Shown here: one piece after another, positions 25,501-33,880 of the stretch | Layout: every line of letters starts with the position of its first letter | Numbering within the stretch: position 1 is the stretch's first letter | From: Bacillota bacterium | GTDB taxonomy: Bacteria > Bacillota > Clostridia > Oscillospirales > Ruminococcaceae | DNA length: 44,065 nt | Assembly (NCBI GenBank): GCA_023458875.1 | Contig: JAEWXO010000072.1 | Coordinates: 1-44,065 of the forward strand | Direction of reading: 5' to 3' | Translations under genes and position numbers: made by a program | The notes under the pieces: generated by a model | What the model was told of the DNA's origin: nothing | The model's input: only the letters and a program-made list of their open reading frames with translations | Databases searched by the model: none

Positions 25501-26209
25501 TTATCTGTGACGTATCAAATGATGTTCTTCCGTTCAATAATGCCTTATATGAATTTATATTCTGATAAATATTATCGCATATGTTCTGAATATCATTAAG
25601 CTTTTCCTCATAGATGACTTTTTTCTCAACTACATTGCTCTGTTTATTAAAATCCTTGAATACCCCTAACTTAGCTATAAATCCCTTTCCTATACTTACA
25701 GGTCCCAAATACTTCATGTTCTCAATAATCTGATTTTTCATGACAGCAGGATTTGCAAGCACGGCACCCTCGACACCTGAGGCTATAAAGCTCTCCGTAC
25801 TGACATTGACAAGGTTGTCAAAGCTCATATTCTCAGGATCGGAAAAAATGCTTCTTATACTGTTAAGATAATTTCTGGTATTCTCATCACCACTCTCATT
25901 AATTGAAGAGTTGTCAAGAGTGTCATTAAAATATGATGCAAGATTTTCTTCAAGCTCCTCCTGTGTCTTTGACATTGCAAATAATCCGTATACTGATTTT
26001 AGTACATCATCATATGAGGAAAGTGCTGAGTTCATTGCCAGCTCTCCGGCTCCCGAAACCATTTGCTTTGCTGATGATATACGCGCTCCGTCAACAATAA
26101 CCCCTGCAAAAGTATAAACCGGAAGCATCAACACTGACAGCATTATAGATACAGATGCTCTTGTGTTTTTTATATTTACAAGTCTTTTTAAAATTTTTTC
26201 TTTCTTCAT
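22589..26209 (-). CDS. Large membrane-anchored surface protein, DUF5702-like
   Basis: The 1206-aa protein begins with a TadE/TadG-like N-terminus: basic residues, then a hydrophobic helix (residues ~17-40) containing LMLPVYTFAGVIVDGARI. A long Ser/Asn/Asp-rich, coiled-coil-prone extracellular part follows. A second hydrophobic segment lies near residues 790-835. This matches DUF5702 proteins, usually found with Tad (Flp) pilus genes of Clostridia. No other tad genes are in the window. GGAGAA precedes the ATG. Function unknown; a pilus-associated or surface role is inferred. Confidence 0.72.
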   Translation of the reverse strand: MKKEKILKRLVNIKNTRASVSIMLSVLMLPVYTFAGVIVDGARISSAKQMVSGAGELAMNSALSSYDDVLKSVYGLFAMSKTQEELEENLASYFNDTLDNSSINESGDENTRNYLNSIRSIFSDPENMSFDNLVNVSTESFIASGVEGAVLANPAVMKNQIIENMKYLGPVSIGKGFIAKLGVFKDFNKQSNVVEKKVIYEEKLNDIQNICDNIYQNINSYKALLNGRTSFDTSQIKNDIERVRKIYTEVSEYIVMLNSEMLKINDIYSSDSFDSIIKDESEKNNCTEFEYIRGSLGSFISSDINGSGGKTINDTQFMSEYNYFETLPLSDEKNIEYVYRLNQQLTSEVSSYNVVYTLLENYEKFYKKLCDEKRNSLSNEYNFYMQYRSGIENHIKNAKNIRGHWEDNINSYSSEASDILNGWYDTADNAVKYLNGASESLSELISKTDEVKKSGEDWDNAISELSDSDIKSSIKSEYESTAKSLNKDDIQALKDLVEDNLSGFEKLRDSIVNIKFKGQSIYNYFNYASEYIDSGSAYNVYNESQVYAEAQNVMNNDFQTGGDITDVNCKEIGSGYAFYNYLSQICEKTETQSGNEENSENFKNTLNSLGKTSKINKTDLSKASSDNISGNINQETVNLIQALSDTDSASDSYSVSDTESDDQEKMLDNQQGIMESTSDFLSNIGDLALKVAGDGMDKIYLTEYITEMFSYYTSDKEYDGKIIKTIQPETLSGVQISPENNVFYRSEAEYILWGNDQMEKNHQYTNALLFGTRFVLNNIYAFTDAEIKSSSLAAATAIAGWTGFGVPIVRTVIIMSLSLAESVIDVNQLLDGGAVPVYKTKTTWNMKPSGMMNMIKNNGTELAEMAAKKTGEKIDDVFGKLEKLANDETDKITATVHEYIDSTSQQVADEAVNAIMAPIDDAVSGILNYTDEVITQKHIQEIISDKLNIAAGSNDGDDLASIARNYAVDLANEKISEISEIIYNQYRTVADGAKEKTDEIRARTTEEIRKIIDPFTEKINTRVDEYSNKIKQQVSEGISRSGDKAKEYASDMVTKYITGASTALTEKMNTKNEISFQKADKSTMGKTVTLTYQEYLKIFIMLSSLSEKKETAMLSRISTLIHINMNSGMNNIVINDMVYQKPESFDITKAYTMVKVNASANIKTWFMGVLIPDYNMNPDGSTSYTYDYSNIGKKDKNIVYKSVLSY

Positions 26210-26260
26210 TTCTTGTTTTCTCCTGAACTTACAATATTATTTATTTAGTATTTTAATGAT

Positions 26261-26289
26261 ATTATAGCATAATATGTCAGTAATTGCAA
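26261..26289 (-). promoter_or_regulatory. Promoter of the DUF5702-like gene
   Basis: On the minus strand TTGCAA (26284-26289, inside the end of the preceding gene) and TATAAT (26261-26266) are 17 nt apart, about 50 nt before the start. Confidence 0.65.
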
Positions 26290-27599
26290 TAGTTTGAAGA
26301 AAAAAAGTTATAAAGTCCGGCAATTCCGTTCCATGTTACAGGTCCCACAATTCCGTTTACAGGTAAGCCATAGAGCTTCTGATATGTTTTAACGGCATTA
26401 ACTGTTTCTGTATCATAAACTCCTGTAACATTATAAAATTTGATTTCACTTAATTTTTCAGACAAAAGCTTAAGATAGGACTGAAGATGCGCTACCTCTT
26501 TTTTTGCTGAACCAAAGGACAGAATATTTCCCGAGAAAAGTCTGGCAGTATCGCAAAAATATCTTTCCGGAATATTTTCAGTTATTATCGTGAAAATGCT
26601 TTTTATCTTTTCAAACGTAGCTACATCCGGCTCTTCGGTTATATCCATACCATAATATTTCTGAAATTTTTTTATATTTTCTGATAATTTCTCTGTATTC
26701 AGGTCTCTTATAATACTCAGACCTATATGATAATTAAAATATGATATTACATTCAGACAATATAGAATCTCCGCTTCAGATATATCGGATATTTCTTTTT
26801 TCAAGACTTTTTTTGCATTATTTATATAATCTGCAAGCCTTGAAGCATCAAAAAAATATTTTCTGAGCTTATACCATGTAGATTTATCGACTATACCTGT
26901 CTCTTTAAGATAAAAGTTTTTCTGAAAGCTTCTTACTGCTATTTCCGTTCCCTTTGAAAAGAAATTATCAACAGGCATTATTTTTGGAATAGCCGGAAAA
27001 TCATGCGACAGAAAATTAAGATTTTTCTGAATAATCCTTACAGTCTCTCCTGTATCCCCGTATTTCACAGGAAAAACCTTGCTGTCATAAATGTCTTCGT
27101 CATGAGTTGATTTATCAATAATTTTTATATTTTCTCCGAAATATTTCTTAAGTATTTCATCCGGTTTCATTCCGCTTTCCGCTGCCTTAACAGCATACAT
27201 TTTATATTTTTCAAATCCACTGTCACTACAGTTTATAAGCTCCGGAAAATCCCCGCTGACACTTATATATTTATCAAACAGTTCATCAACGAGAATACTT
27301 ATATTCAGATATATCTCCCTGTTTTCCTCGTAAAACATATCATCCTCACAGCTAGCAGTAATATCAAAGTCATATCCGTTATCCCGATACCATCCACTGC
27401 TTATTTTATAGAGAACACATGTTGTTACTGCATATATAATTGCTATTATTGCATTTTCACTCCATAGAGGATTTATTTCTCTTGAAGCTGTATTTTTTAT
27501 GTAGTCTACAAGAAAAACGTTTATATTTCTGCACTCATCTTCCGGTGAACCAATGTGTACTATTATTTCTTCGGGTATATGCTGAAGGTTTATTTTCAT
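26277..27599 (-). CDS. Peptidoglycan-binding domain protein
   Basis: The 440-aa protein has two PG_binding_1 repeats. The first (about residues 172-248) is VKYGDTGETVRIIQKNL with GIVDKSTWYKL; the second, at the C-terminus, is KEVAHLQSYL with YQKLYGLPVNGIVGPVTWNG. The segment between them appears to be a degenerate repeat. The N-terminal ~150 residues are unrecognised. There is no signal peptide, so export would need another route, or it acts inside, for example in the forespore. AGGAGGTG lies 6 nt before the ATG. It follows the small beta-sandwich gene by 19 nt. Confidence 0.78.
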   Translation of the reverse strand: MKINLQHIPEEIIVHIGSPEDECRNINVFLVDYIKNTASREINPLWSENAIIAIIYAVTTCVLYKISSGWYRDNGYDFDITASCEDDMFYEENREIYLNISILVDELFDKYISVSGDFPELINCSDSGFEKYKMYAVKAAESGMKPDEILKKYFGENIKIIDKSTHDEDIYDSKVFPVKYGDTGETVRIIQKNLNFLSHDFPAIPKIMPVDNFFSKGTEIAVRSFQKNFYLKETGIVDKSTWYKLRKYFFDASRLADYINNAKKVLKKEISDISEAEILYCLNVISYFNYHIGLSIIRDLNTEKLSENIKKFQKYYGMDITEEPDVATFEKIKSIFTIITENIPERYFCDTARLFSGNILSFGSAKKEVAHLQSYLKLLSEKLSEIKFYNVTGVYDTETVNAVKTYQKLYGLPVNGIVGPVTWNGIAGLYNFFSSNYCNY

Positions 27600-27618
27600 A
27601 ACCTACACCTCCTGAAAA

Positions 27619-27969
27619 TTAATCAATGTCCTTCAAAACAAGCTCTACTGACTGTATCGACACAACACCTTCAAACACAGATACCTTCTTATTTTCATCT
27701 GTTACATATCCTTCAGCTTCAGTTTTCACCATATAGACCGCATATGGCTTTACAGGAAGCGGAACAGTATCTGATGCAAATGATAATATCTTCGGAGGTG
27801 AAGATAAAGGTATATCTCCTGTATTTCCGTTTTCATCGGTAAGAACATTTTTTATAATACGCTTTACACCATTTTCTATAATGCTTACCTCTACCCTTGC
27901 ATTTTCTATCGGAAACATTTTTTTAGAACTGTACACCCTGACTCTCAGATAACCGATTGAATTTTCCAT
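27619..27969 (-). CDS. Small carboxypeptidase-regulatory-like beta-sandwich protein
   Basis: This 116-aa protein is all-beta in pattern. YLRVRVYSSKKMFPIENARVEVSI is the opening of carboxypeptidase-regulatory-like folds, followed by VLTDENGNTGDIPLSSPP. No signal peptide. It is paired with the peptidoglycan-binding gene (19-nt gap), which suggests a joint function. GGAGGT sits 4 nt before the ATG. Its role is unknown. Confidence 0.65.
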   Translation of the reverse strand: MENSIGYLRVRVYSSKKMFPIENARVEVSIIENGVKRIIKNVLTDENGNTGDIPLSSPPKILSFASDTVPLPVKPYAVYMVKTEAEGYVTDENKKVSVFEGVVSIQSVELVLKDID

Positions 27970-28057
27970 ATGTACCTCCCGCTAAATATAAAATTTAATA
28001 TGAACCACTATATATTATGCGTTTTTACGGTTTTATGTTAAAAAACTTAAAAAAATA

Positions 28058-28098
28058 CGGATGCACAGGAACTGTTTTATCATGTTCCTGTGCATCCG
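28058..28098. terminator. Terminator after the C39-like peptidase
   Basis: A 15-bp perfect stem (28058-28072 with 28084-28098) has an 11-nt loop. On the minus strand it is followed by a T-rich run (complement of AAAAAATA). Confidence 0.9.
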
Positions 28099-28109
28099 TT
28101 AAATTAAAT

Positions 28110-29411
28110 TTATTTAAAATTGTATGGTATCCATCCCTCAAGTCCGAGTCTTATCCTGTATGGACGTGATGTATCTTCAATTATATCACTGATTGTATAT
28201 GTACCGCTTATCCATACAGACCTTCCTCCGTAACTTGAATAATAAACAAGTCCTGTATACTGCACTACATCTCCAATCTTGTATTGAGGAGCGGGCTGCT
28301 GAGGCGGCAGTGGTGATACAACACCAGGATCAAATGATTCACCCTTTTCCATCAGTACTGCTGCATTTCTGTTCATCTGATCATATCTTTGCTTAAACTG
28401 ACTTATTGAATACGTAACCTTTCCCTTCATAGGATCATTTACATAAACAATTCCTTGGTTTTTATCATAACCTGTAATCAGAAGACAGTGCTCATTTTCT
28501 ATCCATGTCACTCTGTCCCCTGCAGGAGTCATCCATGATCCGCCTGTTCCCGGAGATATCATTCCCATTGTAGCCCATGCCATTACCGGTTTGCCTGCAG
28601 CTACATAATTAAGGAGCAATTCAAACTCTGTACCTGAAATATCATTGAGCTGGTATTTGGTATTGCCTGCAAAACTAAAATAATTTTCTGCAGTTTTTAC
28701 CATGCACGGTGCATAACATCCGTATCCTGAATAATTTCTAGGATTCCCCGGGAATACATATCTGAAATCTGCTCCGTACAGGACTCCGTTTAAATAATAG
28801 AAATTAAGCTGCGGCATCATATCGGCTATTGCCTGTTTTGAAACATTAAAGCCGTAATAATTAAGAAGCATTGTCAGTGCCGTTGCCTCGCATCCTGTAG
28901 GAAGCTCAGGGGCCTGCAGAACCATCGGTGCATCGAGGTTTTTCACAAGCGGAAGCGTTGCTGCTGTCGTAACAGGAGGCGTTGTTTGTACAGGTGGCGG
29001 AGTTGTTGTTGCTGTTGTTGTGACAACAGGTGTTGTTGTCTGAGGCGGCTCGGTTGTTGTAATTACAGTAGTCGTTACTGTTGTATTCTCAGTCTCAGTG
29101 GGTGCAGATGATGTTTCTGTAACTGAAGGAATATTATTAAAAAGAACCATATTAACAGCATTTGACATGTCAATAACATTGACAGTACCGTCATTATTAA
29201 TGTCGTATTTTTTCATATCAGAATCACTGAGAGTATATGCACACATAATTGATTTTTTTATTTTAACAATATCTGCAGGTGTCAGAGATATACTTTTATC
29301 ATAAACCTGAGCACTTGCTGTATTATTAATAAGCAAAGCAACCGCTACACAAAAAAATATTGCAGCAGTAGTAAGATTAAGATATAATCTGTGCATTTTG
29401 TTTTCTTTCAT
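28110..29411 (-). CDS. Secreted C39-like cysteine peptidase with dockerin-like domain
   Basis: The 433-aa protein has a signal peptide (~residues 8-34), a dockerin-like segment (~45-92) with one canonical calcium loop DINNDGTVNVID and a degenerate partner, a Thr/Pro-rich linker (~96-153), a peptidase_C39_2 domain (~160-350), and a C-terminal SH3-like module. Catalytic residues visible are Cys174 (PTGCEATAL), His308 (ENEHCLLI) and Asp326 (VNDPMKG). These proteins may cleave peptides or bind the wall; cellulosome attachment through the dockerin is inferred, and one half-repeat makes that uncertain. The gene follows the U32-like gene by 11 nt. Confidence 0.85.
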   Translation of the reverse strand: MKENKMHRLYLNLTTAAIFFCVAVALLINNTASAQVYDKSISLTPADIVKIKKSIMCAYTLSDSDMKKYDINNDGTVNVIDMSNAVNMVLFNNIPSVTETSSAPTETENTTVTTTVITTTEPPQTTTPVVTTTATTTPPPVQTTPPVTTAATLPLVKNLDAPMVLQAPELPTGCEATALTMLLNYYGFNVSKQAIADMMPQLNFYYLNGVLYGADFRYVFPGNPRNYSGYGCYAPCMVKTAENYFSFAGNTKYQLNDISGTEFELLLNYVAAGKPVMAWATMGMISPGTGGSWMTPAGDRVTWIENEHCLLITGYDKNQGIVYVNDPMKGKVTYSISQFKQRYDQMNRNAAVLMEKGESFDPGVVSPLPPQQPAPQYKIGDVVQYTGLVYYSSYGGRSVWISGTYTISDIIEDTSRPYRIRLGLEGWIPYNFK

Positions 29412-29422
29412 ATATATATTTC

Positions 29423-30340
29423 CTATTCATTAAAATATTTATGTCTTCTTGTAAGCATAAGTGTAAGGAATAATCTTGCTCTGTCCTTGTATTCAGGCTT
29501 TACCATATAATAAATATAGTTTTCAAGGACGTTTATATCCGGAACGCAGCGACCTTCTATCTTGAAATTTTCATATCCCATAGGAAAGTACCTGTTATAT
29601 ATATCTTCAGGTTTAATATGGGTTGAATAACCTGTTGTCTGATACAGTGACATCCCCATCTGCGGACATTCAAAATCTTTGAAATCAAATTTTTCTTTTG
29701 GATGCTTCATATGCTCTGTAAGCTTAATCTGATATTCACCCACATAATCGTAATGTTCTTTTCTTTTCTTGCATCCAGGTGTACAACATGCATTTATAAG
29801 AAGCTCACATTTTTCTTTATGTGGAATTTTTTCAAGCTCGTCAAATCTGTTGTTCCAGTTATAATCAAGAACAACAAGGCTGTAATCTTTTTCAAGCTCT
29901 TCTTTAAGTAAATCTATATCCTCAAGCTGCTTACAGGTGGAGCTTATGATTTTATAGCTTGGATATTTCATTCTTATGTAATCTTCAAGAAGCGGTGACA
30001 TAACAATAACCTCATTAAGCCCGTTGTCAGCCATTTTAAGGCATGTATTGCAAAACGGATCTTTGAGATGTTCAAGCTTTATTTTAGGATTTGTAAAAGT
30101 ATACCTTATCGGTATTTTTCTGTTGTTAAATTGTTTTATTATATTTTCTATTGTCTTTGCCTCAATCATTCCTGCAAATGATCTTCCACCGTTCCAGAGC
30201 GATGAAGGAAATGTTCCATATACAGAACCTATTTCCACACCATCATAAAAAAATTCCGGATTTCTCCTCATCATTTCAGACAAAAGCATATTAAGCTTAA
30301 AATGCCTTACGAAATCCGGCAAATGAAATTTTATAGCCAT
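29423..30340 (-). CDS. Conserved protein with U32-peptidase-like features
   Basis: This 305-aa cytoplasmic protein has Cys-rich motifs CCTPGCKKRKEHY and FECPQM, and a pattern of alternating strands and helices with VLDYNWNNRF, reminiscent of the U32 family (TIM-barrel, tRNA/ubiquinone hydroxylation or protease-like). The classical U32 signature is not present, so the link is weak. AGGAGG lies 6 nt before the ATG and it has its own promoter. It probably shares a transcript with the C39-like peptidase gene. Confidence 0.55.
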   Translation of the reverse strand: MAIKFHLPDFVRHFKLNMLLSEMMRRNPEFFYDGVEIGSVYGTFPSSLWNGGRSFAGMIEAKTIENIIKQFNNRKIPIRYTFTNPKIKLEHLKDPFCNTCLKMADNGLNEVIVMSPLLEDYIRMKYPSYKIISSTCKQLEDIDLLKEELEKDYSLVVLDYNWNNRFDELEKIPHKEKCELLINACCTPGCKKRKEHYDYVGEYQIKLTEHMKHPKEKFDFKDFECPQMGMSLYQTTGYSTHIKPEDIYNRYFPMGYENFKIEGRCVPDINVLENYIYYMVKPEYKDRARLFLTLMLTRRHKYFNE

Positions 30341-30389
30341 TTTTCTCCTCCTGAATCATTTTATTTAATATATGTATATTCTATCACTT

Positions 30390-30419
30390 ATTATAACATT
30401 ATTTTAGTTAAAACGTCAA
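30390..30419 (-). promoter_or_regulatory. Promoter of the U32-like/C39-like operon
   Basis: On the minus strand TTGACG (30414-30419) and TATAAT (30390-30395) are 18 nt apart, with the gene start about 50 nt downstream. Confidence 0.65.
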
Positions 30420-30509
30420 TAGTAATATTATTTCCTGTTGTTTAAAGATTATTTTTTGTATTTCCTTCTAAAAACATTTTTTATTTGTAGTCAATATAAT
30501 GCGCATATC

Positions 30510-30547
30510 TAAAAAAATAACATGAACGAGTATTCGCTCATATTATT
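30510..30547 (-). terminator. Terminator of the DtxR/MntR-like gene
   Basis: A 14-nt arm (30516-30529) pairs at 12 positions with 30534-30547 around a GTAT loop; on the minus strand seven Ts follow. The stop codon of the regulator lies at its base. Confidence 0.7.
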
Positions 30548-30933
30548 TATTTCAAAGCATTCTGGTGCTTTTCATGTATATGTTCTTTAAGTCTCTGAAA
30601 TGATTCAATACTTATATCATGTTCAAGCTTGCATGCATCTGCTGCGGCTGTCTTTTCATCTACACCTATTCCTATCAGCCAGTCTGTAAGAACCTTGTGC
30701 CTTTCATAAATACGTTCAGCAACTTCTTTACCCTCGGGCGTGAGAGTTATACGTCTGCCCGAATTCACTTCTATAAATCCGCCTTCTCTGAGTATACGCA
30801 TAGCACGGCTTACACTCGGTTTTGACAATCCCATTTCATGCGCAACGTCAACAGAGCGTACATCCTTACCCCTGTTTTTTAATGTAAGTATCGTTTCAAG
30901 ATAATTTTCGCCTGATTCATATAATCCGGACAT
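30547..30933 (-). CDS. DtxR/MntR family metal-dependent regulator
   Basis: The 128-aa protein has the DtxR winged helix (VDVAHEMGLSKPSVSRAMRIL, then EGGFIEV and GRRITLTPEGKEVAERI) and the metal-binding dimerisation helix with ERHKVLTDWL and CKLEHDIS (Glu/His ligands). No C-terminal SH3 domain, as in MntR. Such proteins repress iron or manganese uptake when the metal is bound. No transporter is adjacent. A GGTGGTG ribosome binding site precedes the ATG. Confidence 0.88.
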   Translation of the reverse strand: MSGLYESGENYLETILTLKNRGKDVRSVDVAHEMGLSKPSVSRAMRILREGGFIEVNSGRRITLTPEGKEVAERIYERHKVLTDWLIGIGVDEKTAAADACKLEHDISIESFQRLKEHIHEKHQNALK

Positions 30934-30973
30934 ATTGGCACCACCTTATTTATAGATATCGCAATATGATTTT

Positions 30974-31002
30974 ATTATATCATTAAACGTAAAAATAATC
31001 AA
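30974..31002 (-). promoter_or_regulatory. Promoter of the DtxR/MntR-like gene
   Basis: On the minus strand TTGATT (30997-31002) and TATAAT (30974-30979) are 17 nt apart with TGA before the -10 (extended). I see no clear DtxR-type palindrome overlapping it. Confidence 0.7.
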
Positions 31003-31020
31003 TGACTTTAAAAGGGAATT

Positions 31021-31095
31021 GTTATTCATTTCGACCCGATATGAGTCGACCGGGCTTTGCGATCGTCCCGGACCTTCGCTATCTGCGTCACTTTA
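31021..31095 (+). repeat. Dispersed intergenic repeat, copy 3
   Basis: GAGTCGACCGGGCTTTGCG at 31043-31061, then CCCGGACCTTCG and ATCTGCGTCACTTTATT, align with the reverse complement of 8161-8225. The left arm is shortened compared with the 8.1 kb copy, and the terminal inverted repeat is only hinted at (GTTATTCAT). It lies between the DtxR promoter and the end of the biosynthetic cluster. Confidence 0.65.
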
Positions 31096-31128
31096 TTGGA
31101 GGACAATATTACGTTGTTGGTACGCCTA

Positions 31129-31160
31129 AAAGCTGCATGTTTTTTTGATCATGCAGCTTT
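31129..31160. terminator. Probable terminator at the end of the biosynthetic operon
   Basis: An 11-bp stem (31129-31139 with 31150-31160) has a 10-nt loop, 10 nt after the last gene of the cluster. The T-run after it on the minus strand is short. Confidence 0.6.
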
Positions 31161-31169
31161 ATGTTTTGA

Positions 31170-32750
31170 TTATTTGAAGTTTATTTTTTCGAGCTCGGTT
31201 TTGCCCATTTCCTTTAATTTTTCAAAATCCACCTTACCTACACCGGGTTTTTTAGGGATTACATCAATAAACGTTACCTGGTCAGGCATCATGTAATAAG
31301 GGAGTATTTTACGGCATTGCATTTTTATATCCTTTAATGAGGTCTCAGAACCCAAAGCTCTGACAACAAATGCCCAGATCATTTCTCCGAACAGAGGATG
31401 AGGAACTCCCACTACACCGGAATCGTAAACGCCTTCGGTTCCGTTTATTGCGTTCTGGACAACGATAGGAGAAACTGACTTGCCGCCTCTTTTGATGAAA
31501 TATTTCTTTCTTCCCATAAGAGTCACTGTTTTTTCGCTTTCCTTACGGACAATATCACCTGTACGGAACCAACCGTCAACATATATTCCTGATAAATCAT
31601 CTCTCTGAGTTACATATCCTTTTACAACATTTGAACCCTTTATATAAAGTTCTCCCGTTTCTCCGTCAGGAACGATATTTCCGTCCTGATCTCTGACCTC
31701 AATAACGTTTTCGACAGATTCAGCAAGTGTCAGTGTACTTACTCCTGTTATTTCTTCTCCGCTTATATCAACATTTGTATGCATAAAAACATTGCATGTT
31801 TCTACCAGGCCATAGCCGTTGACGTATTTTTTCAGATTAGGGAACATTGTTTTGAGTCTTGAAAGCAATGCCGGTGAACAAAAATCCATTCCCGCTCCTA
31901 CAATCTGAAGACTTGATAAATCAAAATTATGTCTGTCCTTAAGAAGAAGAATTGATTCATAAAATGCCGGTGGTGAGCACATGTAATTGCATTTCCACTT
32001 TTCAATATTTGAAATGAAGTTCAATGGTGTATTGTCGTTTGAATATATTACTGTATCACCGCTGAATGCAGTTCCTATAATAATGCTTATTACAGATGTA
32101 GATAAAGGAAATGCAACGTTCACAACAGAATTTTTATTAATTTCAATTCTTCCCTTTGTAACCATCTCAATAACCACAGTAACCTCTGAGCCAATAGTTT
32201 TCTGTGTCATTTTTACCATTTTAGGAATTCCGGTTGTACCTGAGCTTGAAGCAATAAGAAGAGGAAGATCTTCTTCCGGATCATCGATAATATAATCGCT
32301 TATATCAATGTCTGTTTCACATTCACCATTTAGTGAATAATAATCTCTGAAATTATCAATAACCGCTATTTTAAAATCTGCGTCGACTTTATCTGCCTCT
32401 GTTTTCAGTCCGTCTGCCTGTGATCCGTCAACGACTGCCAGAAAAACTCCGGCATTTTTAAACATTGCAGATTTTGCTACTGCAGGTATTCCCTGAAACT
32501 GAGGCACAGCATATGCGCCTATTCTTGCTATTGCAATAAATAAAGGAAGATTATCGCCGCAGTTTATTATTGAGTATCCTACGCCCATTCCTTTTCTTAC
32601 ACCAAGGTTTATAAGATGTGCCGTTAACTGATCAACCCGTATCTGAAAATGCTCTTTGTCCAAATCAATTCCATCACAACGAATTACCTGATGCTCAGGA
32701 TTGAATTTTACCATAAAATCTGCATATGTTTTATTAAAGGTTTTAACCAT
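31170..32750 (-). CDS. Acyl-activating (AMP-forming) ligase B
   Basis: A 526-aa ANL-superfamily enzyme. Motifs visible are P-loop SSSGTTGIPKMV, NGYGLVETC (A5), GELYIKGSNVVKGY, GWFRTGDIV (A7), MGRKKYFIKRGGKSVSP hinge (A8) and PKKPGVGKVD with the catalytic Lys (A10). It would adenylate a carboxylic acid and pass it to an ACP or CoA. It is the last gene of the cluster, 136 bp after the thioesterase gene; that gap may hold a promoter, but I find no clear one. AAAGGAATG precedes the ATG. The substrate is unknown. Confidence 0.88.
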   Translation of the reverse strand: MVKTFNKTYADFMVKFNPEHQVIRCDGIDLDKEHFQIRVDQLTAHLINLGVRKGMGVGYSIINCGDNLPLFIAIARIGAYAVPQFQGIPAVAKSAMFKNAGVFLAVVDGSQADGLKTEADKVDADFKIAVIDNFRDYYSLNGECETDIDISDYIIDDPEEDLPLLIASSSGTTGIPKMVKMTQKTIGSEVTVVIEMVTKGRIEINKNSVVNVAFPLSTSVISIIIGTAFSGDTVIYSNDNTPLNFISNIEKWKCNYMCSPPAFYESILLLKDRHNFDLSSLQIVGAGMDFCSPALLSRLKTMFPNLKKYVNGYGLVETCNVFMHTNVDISGEEITGVSTLTLAESVENVIEVRDQDGNIVPDGETGELYIKGSNVVKGYVTQRDDLSGIYVDGWFRTGDIVRKESEKTVTLMGRKKYFIKRGGKSVSPIVVQNAINGTEGVYDSGVVGVPHPLFGEMIWAFVVRALGSETSLKDIKMQCRKILPYYMMPDQVTFIDVIPKKPGVGKVDFEKLKEMGKTELEKINFK

Positions 32751-32886
32751 AATTTATCATTCCTTTTATAACAATTTCAGAAGCCAATATCATAATTAAT
32801 TTACTGATTTGATAATGAAATATTTAATTTTTCTGTTGTAAGTAATTGCGGATATTAATATTGAGCCCTTATTGCAATAAAGCTCT

Positions 32887-33609
32887 TTAAATATTTTTAA
32901 TAAGGATGCTGTTTATAATTTCGCAAAGCTTCTTTTTGTTTACAGGATTATTGTAATAAAAATGACTGCCGTCAAATCCGTATTCATTACAGTTATTATC
33001 AGTACACTTCCTCCATGTACAGGCGTCTTTTTCCGAAAACAGTTCGTCCTGTTTTCCATAAAAAACGCTTATATCATAGGGCATCTTATATGACTTACAA
33101 CCGGATGAATAACTTTCTGCCATACTTATATCTGCACGCAGAACCGGCAAAATCATATTTAATATTTCTTTATTGTTTAATATCTGTTCAGGCAATGCAC
33201 TCGCAGCAGAAAATTTCGCAATAAAATCATCATCATTAAGTTCGGACATATTATCAAAAGCTGATTTTACTTTTTCACATGGTGCGGGTCTTCCGGATAA
33301 AAACATATGTTCCGGTTCAGGAAAATTATTATCATGAATAATTTTCGAAAGTTCATATGCAATTATTGTTCCAAGACTGTGACCAAAAAAAGCGTATCTG
33401 CCCTCTTTAAAAAGATTATAATTTCTTTCAAATAAATCTTTGGCACATAATCCTGCATCATAAAAACATTTTTCAGATATGCGTTTTCCTCTTCCTGCAA
33501 GTTCAAGCGGAAGAGGTCTTATCTGCTTATTAAGAAACATACTGAAATTCATATACCCCATTGCCGAGCCACCGGCATGAGGTATAAAAAATAAATTAAC
33601 ATTATACAT
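32887..33609 (-). CDS. Type II thioesterase
   Basis: This 240-aa alpha/beta hydrolase of the GrsT-like type II family has FFIPHAGGSAMGYMNF, nucleophile motif GHSLG (Ser78), the acid in YGKQDELF and the catalytic His in DGSHFYY. Such enzymes remove misprimed or stalled acyl groups from carrier proteins, or release product. Its start overlaps the end of the ACP gene, so it is coupled. Its presence is a strong marker of carrier-protein-based assembly. Confidence 0.9.
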   Translation of the reverse strand: MYNVNLFFIPHAGGSAMGYMNFSMFLNKQIRPLPLELAGRGKRISEKCFYDAGLCAKDLFERNYNLFKEGRYAFFGHSLGTIIAYELSKIIHDNNFPEPEHMFLSGRPAPCEKVKSAFDNMSELNDDDFIAKFSAASALPEQILNNKEILNMILPVLRADISMAESYSSGCKSYKMPYDISVFYGKQDELFSEKDACTWRKCTDNNCNEYGFDGSHFYYNNPVNKKKLCEIINSILIKNI

Positions 33610-33853
33610 TTACAGGTGTTCCCTCTTCGTCCAGTAATCTGAACATATCCCCTACCTTGCTTATAATAGCAACTGATGAAAGCGGGACTTCAAGATTATA
33701 AAGATTATTCAGGTACATTCCCATACTGAAAAGTCCCAGAGAATCCATACAAAGATCAGAATACAGATCTGTTTCCTGTTTGATATTATCAGCATCAACA
33801 CCTACATAATCAGATATATTCTTTGCGAATTCATCCCATTTTAAACCATTCAT
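33602..33853 (-). CDS. Acyl carrier protein 2
   Basis: An 83-aa carrier protein with the phosphopantetheine site in SDLCMDSLGLFSM (Ser38 when counted from 33853). Start chosen at 33853, because GGAGG lies 9 nt upstream; the ATG at 33877 has no ribosome binding site. It is located between ligase A and the type II thioesterase, so ligase A is its likely loading enzyme. Confidence 0.87.
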   Translation of the reverse strand: MNGLKWDEFAKNISDYVGVDADNIKQETDLYSDLCMDSLGLFSMGMYLNNLYNLEVPLSSVAIISKVGDMFRLLDEEGTPVNV

Positions 33854-33880
33854 TCTATAATTCCTCCATTTTAACAAACA

